Source of the DNA: Macrotrachela quadricornifera
Lineage: Eukaryota > Rotifera > Eurotatoria > Philodinida > Philodinidae
Reading direction: 5' to 3'
Assembly: GCA_022393335.1 (NCBI GenBank)
Contig: JAJEKB010021106.1
Coordinates: 426,148 to 490,147, forward strand
Length of the DNA: 64,000 nt
In this document: piece by piece, positions 48,470 to 59,219 of the stretch
How the letters are laid out: the number at the start of each line of letters is the position of its first letter
Numbering within the stretch: the first letter of the stretch is position 1
The notes under the pieces: model-generated
What the model was told of the DNA's origin: nothing
Seen by the model: the letters and a program-made list of their open reading frames with translations, nothing else
Databases searched by the model: none
Translations under genes and position numbers: made by a program

Positions 48470-49260
48470 TTCTTCATCAAAAAACAGTTCGAGCTCATCA
48501 GTATTTGTTGGTTTTCTTTTTCCCACGTTGCGTTTCACGATCGATCAAACAGTTTCAATAGACAATCTAATAACTGTGGTACATTGTTGTCGATAAACTT
48601 TTGACAATTGTGATCCGTGTGTTTGGATTCATTATTCCACTACAAACCCCAATTTGAACCAAATTGGTCTAAAAACGAAAGAATACACAAATAACGCTAC
48701 ATTGTTTATTTTCTTTCATTACTCATGTGTGCAGCTGAAAGAATATAAGTTTTAAGAATAGAAACATAATATGGTCGATCGAGATTGCATTGAAATACGT
48801 GACATGTCAATACATCTTTCACATTTATTACACCCAAACATGAACCTTCTGACGGTTTTTAAGTGAGTATTTTAGTTCTTGATTGAGATTTTTCGTCCAT
48901 CTATGAACTATATTACGAAAAATCCGGAATGAAGATTCATCTGTAAATATTGTAGTATTGAAATCATCATTTATATGCTTTTTGGCCCATTGTACACGTT
49001 GTTGTTTTAAATCCGATCTTAACACGTGAGTAGATTGAGATAAAACATTTTAATAACCATATTCGTGAAGATGACGACTAACTGCTGATGTAAACACTGA
49101 TTTGTGATGCATATTCGATAAATTTTCTTTCATTTCGTTCATTGTTATACCAGATGTATTGACCCTTAGCTATTCATTATCTTTTCCGCCAAAAACATGT
49201 GACCGACCATCTTCATCTTGATATTAAAGTGAACCTATTTGTTGGGATTTGTTGATATTG
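48470..49260 (-). pseudogene. Tc1-like transposase relic
   Basis: Reading leftward, SAVSRHLHEYGY (helix-turn-helix end) is followed by QRVQWAKKHINDDFNTTIFT and DESSFRIFRN (first catalytic Asp), then RQKVHVWV. After stops, WNNESKHTDHN and QKFIDNNVPQLLD correspond to the second catalytic block (the usual Asp before PKHT is changed), then KRKPTNTDELELFF. Terminal repeats were not found, so the ends are approximate. Inactive. Confidence 0.75.
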
Positions 49261-49297
49261 TAATAAATAGAACTCCGCAGAATGTTCATTGCACAAT

Positions 49298-50699
49298 AGA
49301 TGAGAGAAGCAGATCGTATCTCTCCCCTCTCGTTCCAAAAAGACAAAAGTGAAATACGATGGTTTTTCAAGTTACTAGTCGATGGCATAATTCAATAAGT
49401 ATATATCGAAGAAGAAAGAAATTATACTTTTATATATGTAACGTGTAATATAAAAAAAACAGCTCTTTTTAAAAAAAAATCCAAACGTTTTTGCAAACAC
49501 CTGTATGTCATTTTTATTCGATCTTTTATGATTATGGCAGATCGTACAATACATTTCTCCATGATATTGCAAGAATCATATAAGATGTCATGGTTTGATT
49601 GTTTCGCTTGGATTGTTAAGTTTTTATCTCCTAATGAACATTTGGCAGATCGTGATAATTACATTCTTTTTAATTTAAGAAATTCTCAAGGTCAACTAAA
49701 AATAATTTAAAAACTTGTTATGTGACCTAGAATAATTATGCAGCGAAAAAGTATTGTAAGAATGACATGTCGATGAATGATATCTTTGAGAAAGGTTTTG
49801 GTAACGAATATCTGTAGAAATCAGCTTTAGCAAACACAGACCGACGAACGTAATGTGAAGAATACGTGAATTTTTCTAACTCGATGAGGACATTTTTTTT
49901 CATAATCAAATTAGTTGTCATATTTGATGAAAAATGTATTTGAAAACCGCCTTTTTTAAGAGTTACAAAAAAAACACCGCTTATAAAAATAACCATACTT
50001 CAAAGAGTCCATGATTTTCTAACACATACTGGCCATGTCATAATATTTAAATTATAGCTTTAATGATTCATTAAAATAGACCATTTTATTCTTGATGACA
50101 ACTGAAAAACAATTCGTCTCTTTTCTGTCACGCACAGAATAAAATTTTATTTGTTACATTTATAGAAGTTTTTCTTTCTCATACAAATCTCCACTTTTTT
50201 ATTTATTTTAACATATGAATCTATGTAACTTGTTGATATTCACATGTATGAAATTTTATTTTATTTTATTTTTTCATATTCATTTTAACAACTAAACATT
50301 ATTAAGAAATATTTCGAAAATAACAGTATATACATGAAGATTTTTCTGATTTTAACAAAATTAACATTTTAAATAATGCACTGTGCATTGAAAATTAACT
50401 CGCCTATATTGTTTATTAAGCGAGTATAATAAAAAATTGTTTCCTCTCTGTTAATGACCTCATACAAATATGTCAAATTCAATGAATCTTACACAGATCT
50501 TTGAGCTAATTTTTCAGACATTTTGAACAAAAGAAAAGAAAATCTTTTCGTCATGATAGTAATACATTTACATTCTGTAAAGAATGAAGAAAATAATCAT
50601 TCTAACATTTTAACATAAGTTTCAAAGTTTTTACACCACCTTTTTTTTTTTTCAATATAGTAACCCAATGTTTTTTCTTTCTATTTTTTTGTAGCAAAA
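49298..50699 (+). repeat. Duplicated receptor 5' block, D2
   Basis: Collinear with D1 and D3. It begins at ATGAGAGAAGCAGATCGTAT without the 992-bp insertion that precedes D1. It contains the only unbroken version of the 60-codon upstream frame. A TTTTTTTGTAG acceptor-like site ends at 50694. About 40 bp of T-rich and CAATATAG sequence extra to D1 and D3 precedes it. Confidence 0.85.
49528..49710 (+). other. 60-codon upstream frame, intact only in this block
   Basis: It encodes MIMADRTIHFSMILQESYKM and so on, ending QGQLKII. The paralogous positions in D1 (41168-41350) and D3 (about 54993-55190) keep nearly the same peptide but have TGA in place of the Trp codon after FDCFA; D1 has one more stop. 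I do not recognise a family. It may be an exon remnant of a captured gene rather than a working peptide. Confidence 0.35.
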
Positions 50700-51617
50700 A
50701 TGACATTTGAAAATAATTCAATTTCAACTAATGTTGAATCATGGTTTATTCCCTTCGATATACTCATGATACTATGTACTATCTTAGCCATTGTTCTTGC
50801 TTTAATCTTCTTATTGATTATTATTTTTGATAAAACATGTTATACAATTCCTATGATGCTCATTGCACATTCATGCTTAACTGAACTTATTTTTGGAAGT
50901 GATATTTTTGCTATGGCTATATTTCAATTACATAATGATCTTAAACAAATTCAATATGAAGATTCACTTTGTGTTTTTCGAGGTTTTCTTGGTTATGTAG
51001 TAACTATTCTACAGAATTATTCATATTTATTACAAGCTATCTATCGATATATAACTGTTGTTTATCCTAATCGTTTATTTTGGCAATCAGCAAAATTTCA
51101 AGGTTTTCTTATTTGTTTAACATGGATATTTGGTTTTCTATGTCCTTTACCATATATACTTACTAATGAAATAAAATATCATATAGATAATCAAATATGT
51201 CAAATGCCACTTCGATTATCGTTTTTAACAATTTATAATGCACTTTGTGTTTATATGATACCAGTCACATTAATTATATTCATCTATTTAAAATTAGTTC
51301 GATATGTTCGAGAAATGAGTAAACGTATCACACCAATTAATATATTAGCTCGTGCACAATTAGAATTAAAAATGGTTCAACGTATCGTTATACTTGTTAG
51401 TGGTATTGTTACAATTGGTTTTCCTTATGCATTGTTTGTTTTTATATCATTGTTTACTACTCCACCAAAATATCATTTTCGAATTGCATATATTTTTGTT
51501 GATGTATCATTAGCATTTGTAATGATTACTTTATTTCAGTTTACAGATCCGCTTAAGACATCTATAAAGAAAAAACTAATTAGACGAAGAAATTTGATAT
51601 TACCAACGGTTGCTTGA
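50700..51617 (+). CDS. Rhodopsin-like 7TM receptor, copy 7 (305 aa)
   Basis: Intact receptor. It matches copy 8 in helix 5 (MIPVTLIIF) and helix 6 (TIGFPYALF), whereas copies 5 and 6 have MIPNSLIIF and LGLPYAIF. Unique changes are DKTCYTIP in loop 1, LTELIFGSDIFAMAIF in helix 2 and QLHND in loop 2. YRY at 115-117, Cys91 and Cys167 are kept, and the helix 7 end is FTDPLK with the basic tail KKKLIRRRN. The extracellular half of helix 2 and loop 1 varies between copies while helix 3 to loop 2 is near constant, which is where ligand choice could differ (inference). Regulation is likely shared with copies 6 and 8 through the common 5' block. Confidence 0.9.
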   Translation: MTFENNSISTNVESWFIPFDILMILCTILAIVLALIFLLIIIFDKTCYTIPMMLIAHSCLTELIFGSDIFAMAIFQLHNDLKQIQYEDSLCVFRGFLGYVVTILQNYSYLLQAIYRYITVVYPNRLFWQSAKFQGFLICLTWIFGFLCPLPYILTNEIKYHIDNQICQMPLRLSFLTIYNALCVYMIPVTLIIFIYLKLVRYVREMSKRITPINILARAQLELKMVQRIVILVSGIVTIGFPYALFVFISLFTTPPKYHFRIAYIFVDVSLAFVMITLFQFTDPLKTSIKKKLIRRRNLILPTVA

Positions 51618-52111
51618 CAGGAAATGCGAATTTTTTTACGCTATATTTTATTATTGATGTTGTCTAAATAAAGGCTATTATTTCTAAAATATTGACTAGT
51701 GTCTATGAAAGAGTATGCGATATATTTTCCAGACTAAATTCAACAATTATAGCAAAAGAATAGAATAAATGGAGCAGACAATAAACGATATTTGTGGTAA
51801 TATTGTTGTCTTTTTTTTCATAATATTGTGATGTAGTGATATTTCTATTGTAATTTTTCCCTGTGTTTTGTTTTTCTATTGTTGGATCTTATCCTTATAA
51901 GTCACCATACACATATATGTGCATTTTCTTTCTTTCGTTTGTTTCATCTATCTCTGTGTTTGTCTCTCTTCTCTTCAAGTCAATAAACGGCTATTGATCT
52001 CGATCTCTCTTTGCTTTCGAGACACATTTTCAAACGGACACCAAGACATGAAAAATATAATAACATCATTTATGGTTTCTAAAGTAACAAAAGTTGTTTT
52101 TATAATATTAA
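51618..52111 (+). other. Receptor 3' flank shared with copy 8
   Basis: Collinear with 56986-57403, including CAATAAACGGCTATTGAT. It ends at TTAA 52108-52111, where a piggyBac is inserted. The paralogous flank keeps the uninterrupted TTAA at 57400-57403. Confidence 0.75.
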
Positions 52112-53950
52112 ACCTTTCACCGGGATGTGATCCACAGGTGGGCCACGCTATACTTTAAGAAGAAACTGTATAGAAAAGCACTTTCTTCTGCTTTTTTTCC
52201 TTTGGTGGGACGTTAAATATAGCCTGTCATCTGCACTGTCTTTGATATTATTTTAGTTCTTTATTCCATAACATGATGCTTTTGGTTAAAACATTCAAGA
52301 CAAAAAAATTTATCACAGTCAGGACAGAAGGTTTTTATTTTCTTTGCTACTGCATAGCTCACTTCCCTTGATTGTTGTTCTCTGTGTTTTTCGTAGCAGC
52401 TCGCACAGCGTCTGCGGACATCACGGACAGATCCCTCCATTTCTTCAAGCTTGTGATCCGCCAACTTGCGTTTCGTTTGGCTTGTTGAACGTTCTCTCGG
52501 ACCAGGTTTTAGATTCTCGTATGGCACACCCAGAAGTAAAGACCGCACGAGACTTTCACGAAACTGTAGCATTGTCGCTCGACTTGTGTCATAATTTTCT
52601 TTGCAAATCAAGTAAGCATTCACTATCGACATTCCAAATATCATTTCAAATGCCACCTTGTGATACCATTTTTTTGGACCGTCGAAGACATGTATAGTAT
52701 GTTGATAACTGATCAGATAAATCTACACCTTGCTTTCCCTGATTGTAATCAAGGACAACCTGTGGCTTCGTGATGCGTTCATTGAATTTATTAGTTTTTT
52801 CGGTGTCTACCAAAGTTGCTGAATGCGATGGCTTTGTAGATATCATAAAACGTCTCTTTTATCTTTCCGCTTGATTAGTTTTATACCATTGTTACACTGG
52901 AGTCCATAAACTTCGCCATGTTTGAGCTTTTTCTGAACTACATCATGTCCCGATCCAGTGCGATTGCTTCTCAATGTTCCAATAAGATAAGTATCGTTTT
53001 GCAATAAGCTTTCTGCGAGAGAAATACTTGTAAAGAAGTTGTCAACTACTACAGTTCGATGACATTCGAGGAGACCATCTGCCAAATCCAGTACGACAGT
53101 TTGAGCGTGCCCAAGACCAGCCGTTTGGATCCTGCTTGTCTGTATAAATCCTAAAATTCCAGGTGTATCCGTTGATAGCTGCCAGCTTGTATATCTTGAC
53201 TCCATATTTGTGTGCTTTTCCAGGAATATATTGTTTGAACAAAAGTCTCCCCTTCCATGGTACCATTGTTTCGTCAATAGAAATAACGGAGCCAGGAACA
53301 TAAACTGAGTTGAATCTAGCTCTCAATAAATCGAAGAGTGGTCTAAGCTTGAACAATCTGTCTTGGTCTGCATGCTCCTCTTGGTTATTGGAAAAATGAA
53401 GAAATTTGAGAAGTAATTCGAATCGATCTCTTGACATCGTATTTTGAATGACTTCAGATCCAAACAACTTGCTTTTGCTCCAATAATGTTCTATTTCTGG
53501 CATTTGTACTAGTTCCATTTCAATAATTATTCCAAAAAAATTGAGCATTTCTTCATAAGTAGTTGGTTTCCACTGAAGAGTTTTCGATCGTCTGGTGCGC
53601 TACTGCGTTTTTATGTGTTGTTCTGCATATCGATTGGTTTCACGAACCATGAGACTTATAATCTCATCAGTGATAAAATGTCGGTAGCAGTCGATAGGAT
53701 TGATCGCACCATCTTCCAAATTTGCCGATACTTCTTCCATCATTCCTTAATCCTCCGAGAATTCTGTATCCGATTCTGATTCTATTCCGTCCCAGACTTG
53801 TGAATTCATATCTTCATCACCATCATCCGTAACTTATTCTTCAGAGCTTGATGACTCGAATTGCATTCTTGAAAAACTATTAGCCAAACTGCTCACATCA
53901 CTCTGTGAGTCGCTGCTTTCCTCTGTATCCGTTTCTTCAAACAACTTGTA
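52112..53950 (-). pseudogene. piggyBac element copy 2 with frameshifted transposase
   Basis: The 3' element end starts right after TTAA (52108-52111) with ACCTTTCACCGGGATGTG. The transposase runs leftward from about 53930 to 52261. Catalytic blocks are SIDETMVPWKGRLL, VVVDNFFTSI and GVDLSDQL, followed by a C-terminal Cys-rich domain (CASC, CPDCDKFFCLECF). Breaks are stops at about 53745 and 53605, and frameshifts near 53130, 52845 and 52660. The 5' terminus and flank are missing, so the element is truncated. The C-terminal zinc-binding domain is the best preserved of the copies. Confidence 0.88.
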
Positions 53951-54253
53951 AATTGAAAGTTTTGAACAATGTGGGTTGTGTTTATTTCGTTATCTGGACT
54001 ATGATGATGTATGTATTTATATATACATTTATGGGCAAATTGGAAAAATCCCATGTATCATAGAACAAAAGAGGATAGAAAAAACCAACGTTGCTTATCT
54101 TATTGGAAAAATCCTAATGACAAATAGGGATACTTCTCATAAACCGAAAATACCAATAAGTACATTTCTTGAGCGTGAAAATGAAGGAAAATTGATATAT
54201 TGAAGCTGTTTTCTTCGAAAAGCCGAATCGCGGTGAAAGGGATAATAAAATTT
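53951..54253. other. Intergenic
   Basis: Short AT-rich interval between the truncated piggyBac and the next coding-like fragment. Nothing recognised. Confidence 0.3.
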
Positions 54254-54540
54254 CTATTTATTTAATAAAAGACGTAGTGATTCTGTTAATATTCCAGGTT
54301 CTTGTAATAATATCCCGTACAATAACTGAATAATTCGATTGTGCGCACCAAATTGTAATTCGAATATAATATATAAAGAAATTATAATACATAAAGCCTG
54401 ATCAATCGACGATGCTTCAGTAATAAGTTCATAATCCAAAAATATAATAAATTTATCAGTTGTTATTTGAATGCTTGGACGTGGAGATAATGGTTCCTTT
54501 ATCGTAAAGAAAAAGAAATGTGCAACAGGTTGTTACTTTC
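54254..54540 (-). pseudogene. Coding-like fragment of an unknown protein (~95 aa)
   Basis: Continuous frame with helical, protein-like content: PSPRPSIQITTDKFIIFLDY, then ITEASSIDQALCIIISLYII, FELQFGAHNRIIQLLYGILL, ending at a stop. The pattern of a short lead-in, an Ile/Leu-rich helix and a Phe-Glu-Leu step resembles a conserved block I associate with uncharacterised animal proteins, but I cannot name it. No start, no flanking exon and no upstream partner are visible, so it is probably a captured gene fragment. Confidence 0.35.
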
Positions 54541-54917
54541 TATAAAAAAAAGAAATATTACAGACATAAGTAGGTAGTTTATTGTCTCATTTGTCAAGGA
54601 AGTTCAAAACATTTTTTTACCAAAATATTCAGTGAAAAAACTTCTACGAAAACACTCACATGAAAGAAAACTTTTCTGAATACTTTGCGTTTTTTAGGTT
54701 AACTTCCCATGAAGCTATCTACTAAAAACTTCTTGTTTGAGATTTGTGTCTCTTGGACAAATCGATTGCATCACATGTCAAAAAATAATGGAAGCTATTT
54801 GGGATAATAAAAATCCGTACGTTTTCTCGTTTTATAAAAATTTTTTTTTTCTGTGATGAGTTATAGATGAAAAACATGCAAAATAGTGAGTGTCATTCAT
54901 GAGGCGCCACCCGTTAT
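54541..54917. other. Intergenic
   Basis: AT-rich sequence before the third duplicated receptor block. Nothing recognised. Confidence 0.3.
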
Positions 54918-56067
54918 TAGAGAAACAGCACTTTTTCAAAAAAGTTGTTTTCTAAAGGTTTTTGCAAACACCTGTATGTCATTTTTATTCGCTCTTTTAT
55001 AATTATGGAAGATTGTACAATACGTTTGTCTATGATATTTCAAGAATTATATAAGATGTCATACTTTGATTGTTTCGCTTGAATTGTTAAGTTTTTATCT
55101 CCAAATGAATATGTGACAGATCATGATAATTACATTCTTTTTGATTTAAGAAATTTCCAAGGCCAACTAAAAATAATTAAAAATTTGTCATGTAACCTAG
55201 AATAATTTCGTAGTGAAAAAGTACCGTAAGAATGACATGTTGATGAATGATATCTTTGAAAAATGTTGTGATAACGAATATCTGTAGCAATCAGCTTCAG
55301 CAAACACAGACCGACGAACATAATGTAGAGAATATGTGAATTTTTCGAAGTCGATGAGGACACTTTTTTCATAATCAAATTAGTTGTTATATTTTATGAA
55401 AAATCTATTTGAAAGCGTTACAAAAAAAACACCGCTTATAAAAATAACCATACTTCAAAGCGTCCATGATTTTCTAACACATACTGGCCATGTCATAATA
55501 TTTAAATTATAGCTTTAATGATTCATTAAAATAAACCATTTTATTCTTGATGACAACTGAAAAAATTCTTTTCTTTTCTGTTACGCATAGAATAAAATTT
55601 TATTTATATCAACACATGAATCTATGTAACTTGTTGATATTCACATGTATGAAATTTTATTTTATTTTTTCATATTCATTTTAACAACTAAACATTATTA
55701 AGAAATATTTCGAAAATAACATTATATACATGAAGATTTTTCTGATTTTAACAAAATTAACATTTTTAATAATGCTCTGTGCATTGAAAATTAACTCGCT
55801 TATATTGTTTATTAAGCGAGTATAATAAAAAATTGTTTCCTCTCTGTTAATGATCTCATGCAAATATGTCAAATTCAATGAATCTTACACAGTTTTTTGA
55901 ACTAATTTTTCAGACATTTTGAACAAAAGAAAAAAAAATCTTTTCGTCTTGATAGTAATACATTTACATTCTGTAAAGAATGAAGAAAATAATCATTCCA
56001 ACATTTTAAGATAAGTTTCAAATTTATTAACTCAGTTCTTTTTTTTTTTAATTTTTTTGTAGCAAAA
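54918..56067 (+). repeat. Duplicated receptor 5' block, D3
   Basis: Collinear with D1 and D2 from about GAAACAGCAC through the acceptor-like TTTTTTTGTAG (AG 56061-56062). It has small deletions and the most substitutions of the three. The upstream 60-codon frame is broken by a stop. Confidence 0.85.
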
Positions 56068-56985
56068 ATGACATTTGAAAATAATTCAATTTCAACTAAT
56101 GTTGAATCATGGTTTATTCCCTTCGATATTCTCATGATACTATGTACTATCTTAGCCATTGTTCTTGCTTTAATCTTCTTATTGATTATTATTACTGATA
56201 AAACATGTCATACAATTCCTATGATGCTCATTGCAAATTCATGTTTAGCTGAAATTATTTTTGGAAGTGATATGCTTAGCATGGCTATATTTCAATTATA
56301 CAGTGATCTTAAACAAATTCAATATGAAGATTCACTTTGTATTTTTCGAGGTTTTCTTGGTTATGTAGTTACAGTTCTACAGTATTATTCATATTTATTA
56401 CAAGCTATTTATCGATATATAACTGTTGTTTATCCTAATCGTTTGTTTTGGCAATCAGCAAAATTTCAATGTTTTCTTATTTGTTTAACATGGATATTTG
56501 GTTTTCTATGTCCTTTACCATATATACTTACTAATGAAATAAAATATCATATAGATAATCAAATATGTCAAATGCCACTTCGATTATCGTTTTTAATAAT
56601 TTATAATGCACTTTGGGTTTATATGATACCAGTCACGTTAATTATATTCATCTATTTAAAATTAGTTCGATATGTTCGAGAAATGAGTAAACGTATCACA
56701 CCAGTTAATATATTAGTGCGTGCAAAATCAGAATTAAAAATGGTTCAACGTATCATTATACTTGTTAGTGGTCTTGTTACAATTGGTTTTCCTTATGGAA
56801 TATTTGTTTATATATCATTGTTTACTACTCCACCAAAATATCATTTTCGAATTGCATATATTTTTGTTGATGTATCATTAGCATTTGTAATGATTGCTTT
56901 ATTCCAATTTACAGATCCACTTAAAACATCTATAAAGAAAAAACTAATTAGACGAAGAAATTTGATATTACCAACGCTTGCTTGA
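56068..56985 (+). CDS. Rhodopsin-like 7TM receptor, copy 8 (305 aa)
   Basis: Intact receptor, closest to copy 7. Specific differences are IITDKTCHTIP at the helix 1 end, MLIANSCLAEIIFG in helix 2, FQCFLIC in helix 4, NALWVYMIP in helix 5, RAKSELKMVQ in loop 3 and GFPYGIFVYI in helix 6. YRY (115-117), the disulfide pair and FTDPLK are present. The loop-3 Gln/Leu to Lys/Ser change adds charge near the G-protein contact side. 5' and 3' flanks match copy 7, so the two arose by duplication of a unit of about 2.5 kb. The start is fixed by the conserved CAAAA-ATG context. Ligand unknown. Confidence 0.9.
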   Translation: MTFENNSISTNVESWFIPFDILMILCTILAIVLALIFLLIIITDKTCHTIPMMLIANSCLAEIIFGSDMLSMAIFQLYSDLKQIQYEDSLCIFRGFLGYVVTVLQYYSYLLQAIYRYITVVYPNRLFWQSAKFQCFLICLTWIFGFLCPLPYILTNEIKYHIDNQICQMPLRLSFLIIYNALWVYMIPVTLIIFIYLKLVRYVREMSKRITPVNILVRAKSELKMVQRIIILVSGLVTIGFPYGIFVYISLFTTPPKYHFRIAYIFVDVSLAFVMIALFQFTDPLKTSIKKKLIRRRNLILPTLA

Positions 56986-58100
56986 CAGGAAATACGAATT
57001 ATATTTTTATGCTATATTTTATTATTGATGTTGTCTAAATATATAAAGGCTATTATTTCTAAAATATTGACTAGTATCTATAAAAGACTATGCGATATAT
57101 TTTCCAGACTAAACTCAACAATTATAGCAAAAGTAATAGAATAAATGGAGCAGACAATAAACGATATTTGTGGTAATATTGTTATCTTTTTTTCATAATA
57201 TTGTGATGTAGTGATATTTCTATTGTAATTTTTCCCTGTGTTTTGTTTTCTTTCGTCTCTTGCATCTATCTCTGTGTGTTTGTTTCTCTTCTCTTCAAGT
57301 CAATAAACGGCTATTGATTTCGATTTCCCTTTGGTTTCGAGACACATTTCCAAACGTACATCAAGACATGACAAATATAATAACATCATTTATATAATAT
57401 TAAAGAAGATTATGAATTAATTATAGTTTTAGTGCGTCACAATGTTATCGTTATCAAAGAAATAATTCTTGCATTAGTCTTATCCCTTGAAAAATACAGA
57501 TAATGTCAAATTTGATTTGGTTCGTTAAATCACACTAAATTACAATGTAGGATTAATTTGTTTTTTGTTTACGTTCATTAGTTATTCATTTCATGCTTAA
57601 TGTCAGGAACAGTACTAAAAAATGTTTCTTATTTCATTCAAAAATAAAGTAAATCTTGGTTTACTGTTCATGTAATCTTTACTTTAATGTTTTCGATCCT
57701 GTGAATACCTCTTGTATATTATCTTGACAAAAAAAACTGTGTAGAGAGATGTTTTCTTAGTTAAATGTAACAAAGTTCTTTTTTTCTACAAATTATTAAT
57801 TACATCTTGAGCAGAGGTATAATTTTAAATGAGAAAAAAAAGGAATCGGAAATTTGCACTATAATAAGGCTACTTCAACACTATATATTTAATATATACG
57901 TCTGTTCAAATGGATAGAAGCATTGAAGAAGAATATATGTTGACATTTTATTAAGAATATTTTAAGAATAGTTTTGAATTATTAAAAGAGTAGGTAGTAA
58001 CTAACACGAGTATTTAATTATTGAAGTTCGCATATTCTATTATCTTCCATTTTGTCGTATTCTTCAATTAGAATCACATTTTATCTTTTCTTTCGAAGCA
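56986..58100. other. Receptor 3' flank, empty TTAA site and intergenic
   Basis: 56986-57403 matches the copy 7 flank; TTAA at 57400-57403 is the uninterrupted counterpart of the piggyBac copy 2 target. Beyond it the sequence is unique and AT-rich up to the acceptor-like TCTTTCGAAG before copy 9. Confidence 0.55.
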
Positions 58101-59018
58101 ATGACATTAGATAATCCATTGACTTTATCAAATATTGAATCATGGTTTATTCCTATCGATATTCTTATGATTACATGTGCTATTTTAATCCTTATACTTG
58201 CTATGTTTTATTTAAGTATTATTTTTTTAAATCAAACATGTTACACAGTTCCAATGATACTCATTGTAAATTCATATATAGCTGCATTTTTATTCGGAAT
58301 TATTGTACTTTGGATATCTATATTTATGCTTCAACATGATCTTAAGCGAATTCAATATCAAGATTCATTGTGTAATTTTCGAGGATTTATGATTTATGTT
58401 GTTACTTTTCTACAAAATTTTTCTTATTTACTACAAGTTATTTATTGCTATATCACTACTGTTTATTCAAATCATTTATTGTGGCAATCAACAAAGTTTC
58501 AAACTTTTCTTATTTGTTTAATGTGGATCTTTGGTTTCTTATGCCCTATGCCATATTTACTTACTCATGAAATTAAATATGATATCAATAATGAAATATG
58601 TCAAATGCCATTGAGATTTTCTTTCTTACCAATTTACAATATATTTTGTATTCATCTAATTCCTGTTTTATTAATAATACTCATCTACTTAAAATTAGTT
58701 TATTATGTACGGAAAATGAGTAAGCATGTTACATTAGTTAATACATTAATATCTGCAGAGCAAGAATTAAAAATGGTTCGACGTATAGTTATTCTTGTAA
58801 TATATGTTGCTACAATTGGCTCTCCAAATACATTATTTCTTTTCTTATCATTTTTTACTAGTCTACCTAAATATCATTTTCGCATATCTATTATATTTAT
58901 GAATATATCATTAGTCTCTGTGATGATTGTTCTCTATAAAATTACAGATTCACTTGAAATGTCAATAAGAAGAAAAATAAATAGACAAATACATATGGAA
59001 ATGCCAACAATTACATAA
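58101..59018 (+). CDS. Diverged 7TM receptor, copy 9, lacking the helix-3 Arg (305 aa)
   Basis: Same length and fold as copies 5-8 but far more diverged. The helix 3 end reads IYCYITTVYS: Tyr115-Cys116-Tyr117 replaces YRY, so the Arg that contacts the G protein in class A receptors is gone. Helix 6 has GSPNTLF in place of GFPYAIF. The helix 7 end is ITDSLE, without the Pro of TDPLK. Loop 1 has NQTCYTVP (possible glycosylation, but predicted cytoplasmic). The disulfide cysteines Cys91 and the one in NEICQM are kept and the frame is fully open, which argues against simple decay. It may be a non-canonical or silent receptor. The 5' and 3' flanks are not of the duplicated type. Confidence 0.85.
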   Translation: MTLDNPLTLSNIESWFIPIDILMITCAILILILAMFYLSIIFLNQTCYTVPMILIVNSYIAAFLFGIIVLWISIFMLQHDLKRIQYQDSLCNFRGFMIYVVTFLQNFSYLLQVIYCYITTVYSNHLLWQSTKFQTFLICLMWIFGFLCPMPYLLTHEIKYDINNEICQMPLRFSFLPIYNIFCIHLIPVLLIILIYLKLVYYVRKMSKHVTLVNTLISAEQELKMVRRIVILVIYVATIGSPNTLFLFLSFFTSLPKYHFRISIIFMNISLVSVMIVLYKITDSLEMSIRRKINRQIHMEMPTIT

Positions 59019-59219
59019 ATGTTTAAAGTTCGTAATAGAAAATATGAAAACTTATTTAATGTTGTATGATATTGTTAAAATTGATTGAATAAAAACGTAC
59101 ATAAAAAAAAATTATGATAAAAAAGCACTTATAAGTAGTTTATTTGACATTCAATTAGTTAAATGATAGTTATTTATATACAAAGGGTGAACATATATAC
59201 TTTTATCCTGTAGAATTAA
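59019..59219. other. Receptor copy 9 3' flank
   Basis: Short AT-rich sequence ending in TTAA (59216-59219), the target site of the next piggyBac relic. Confidence 0.5.
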
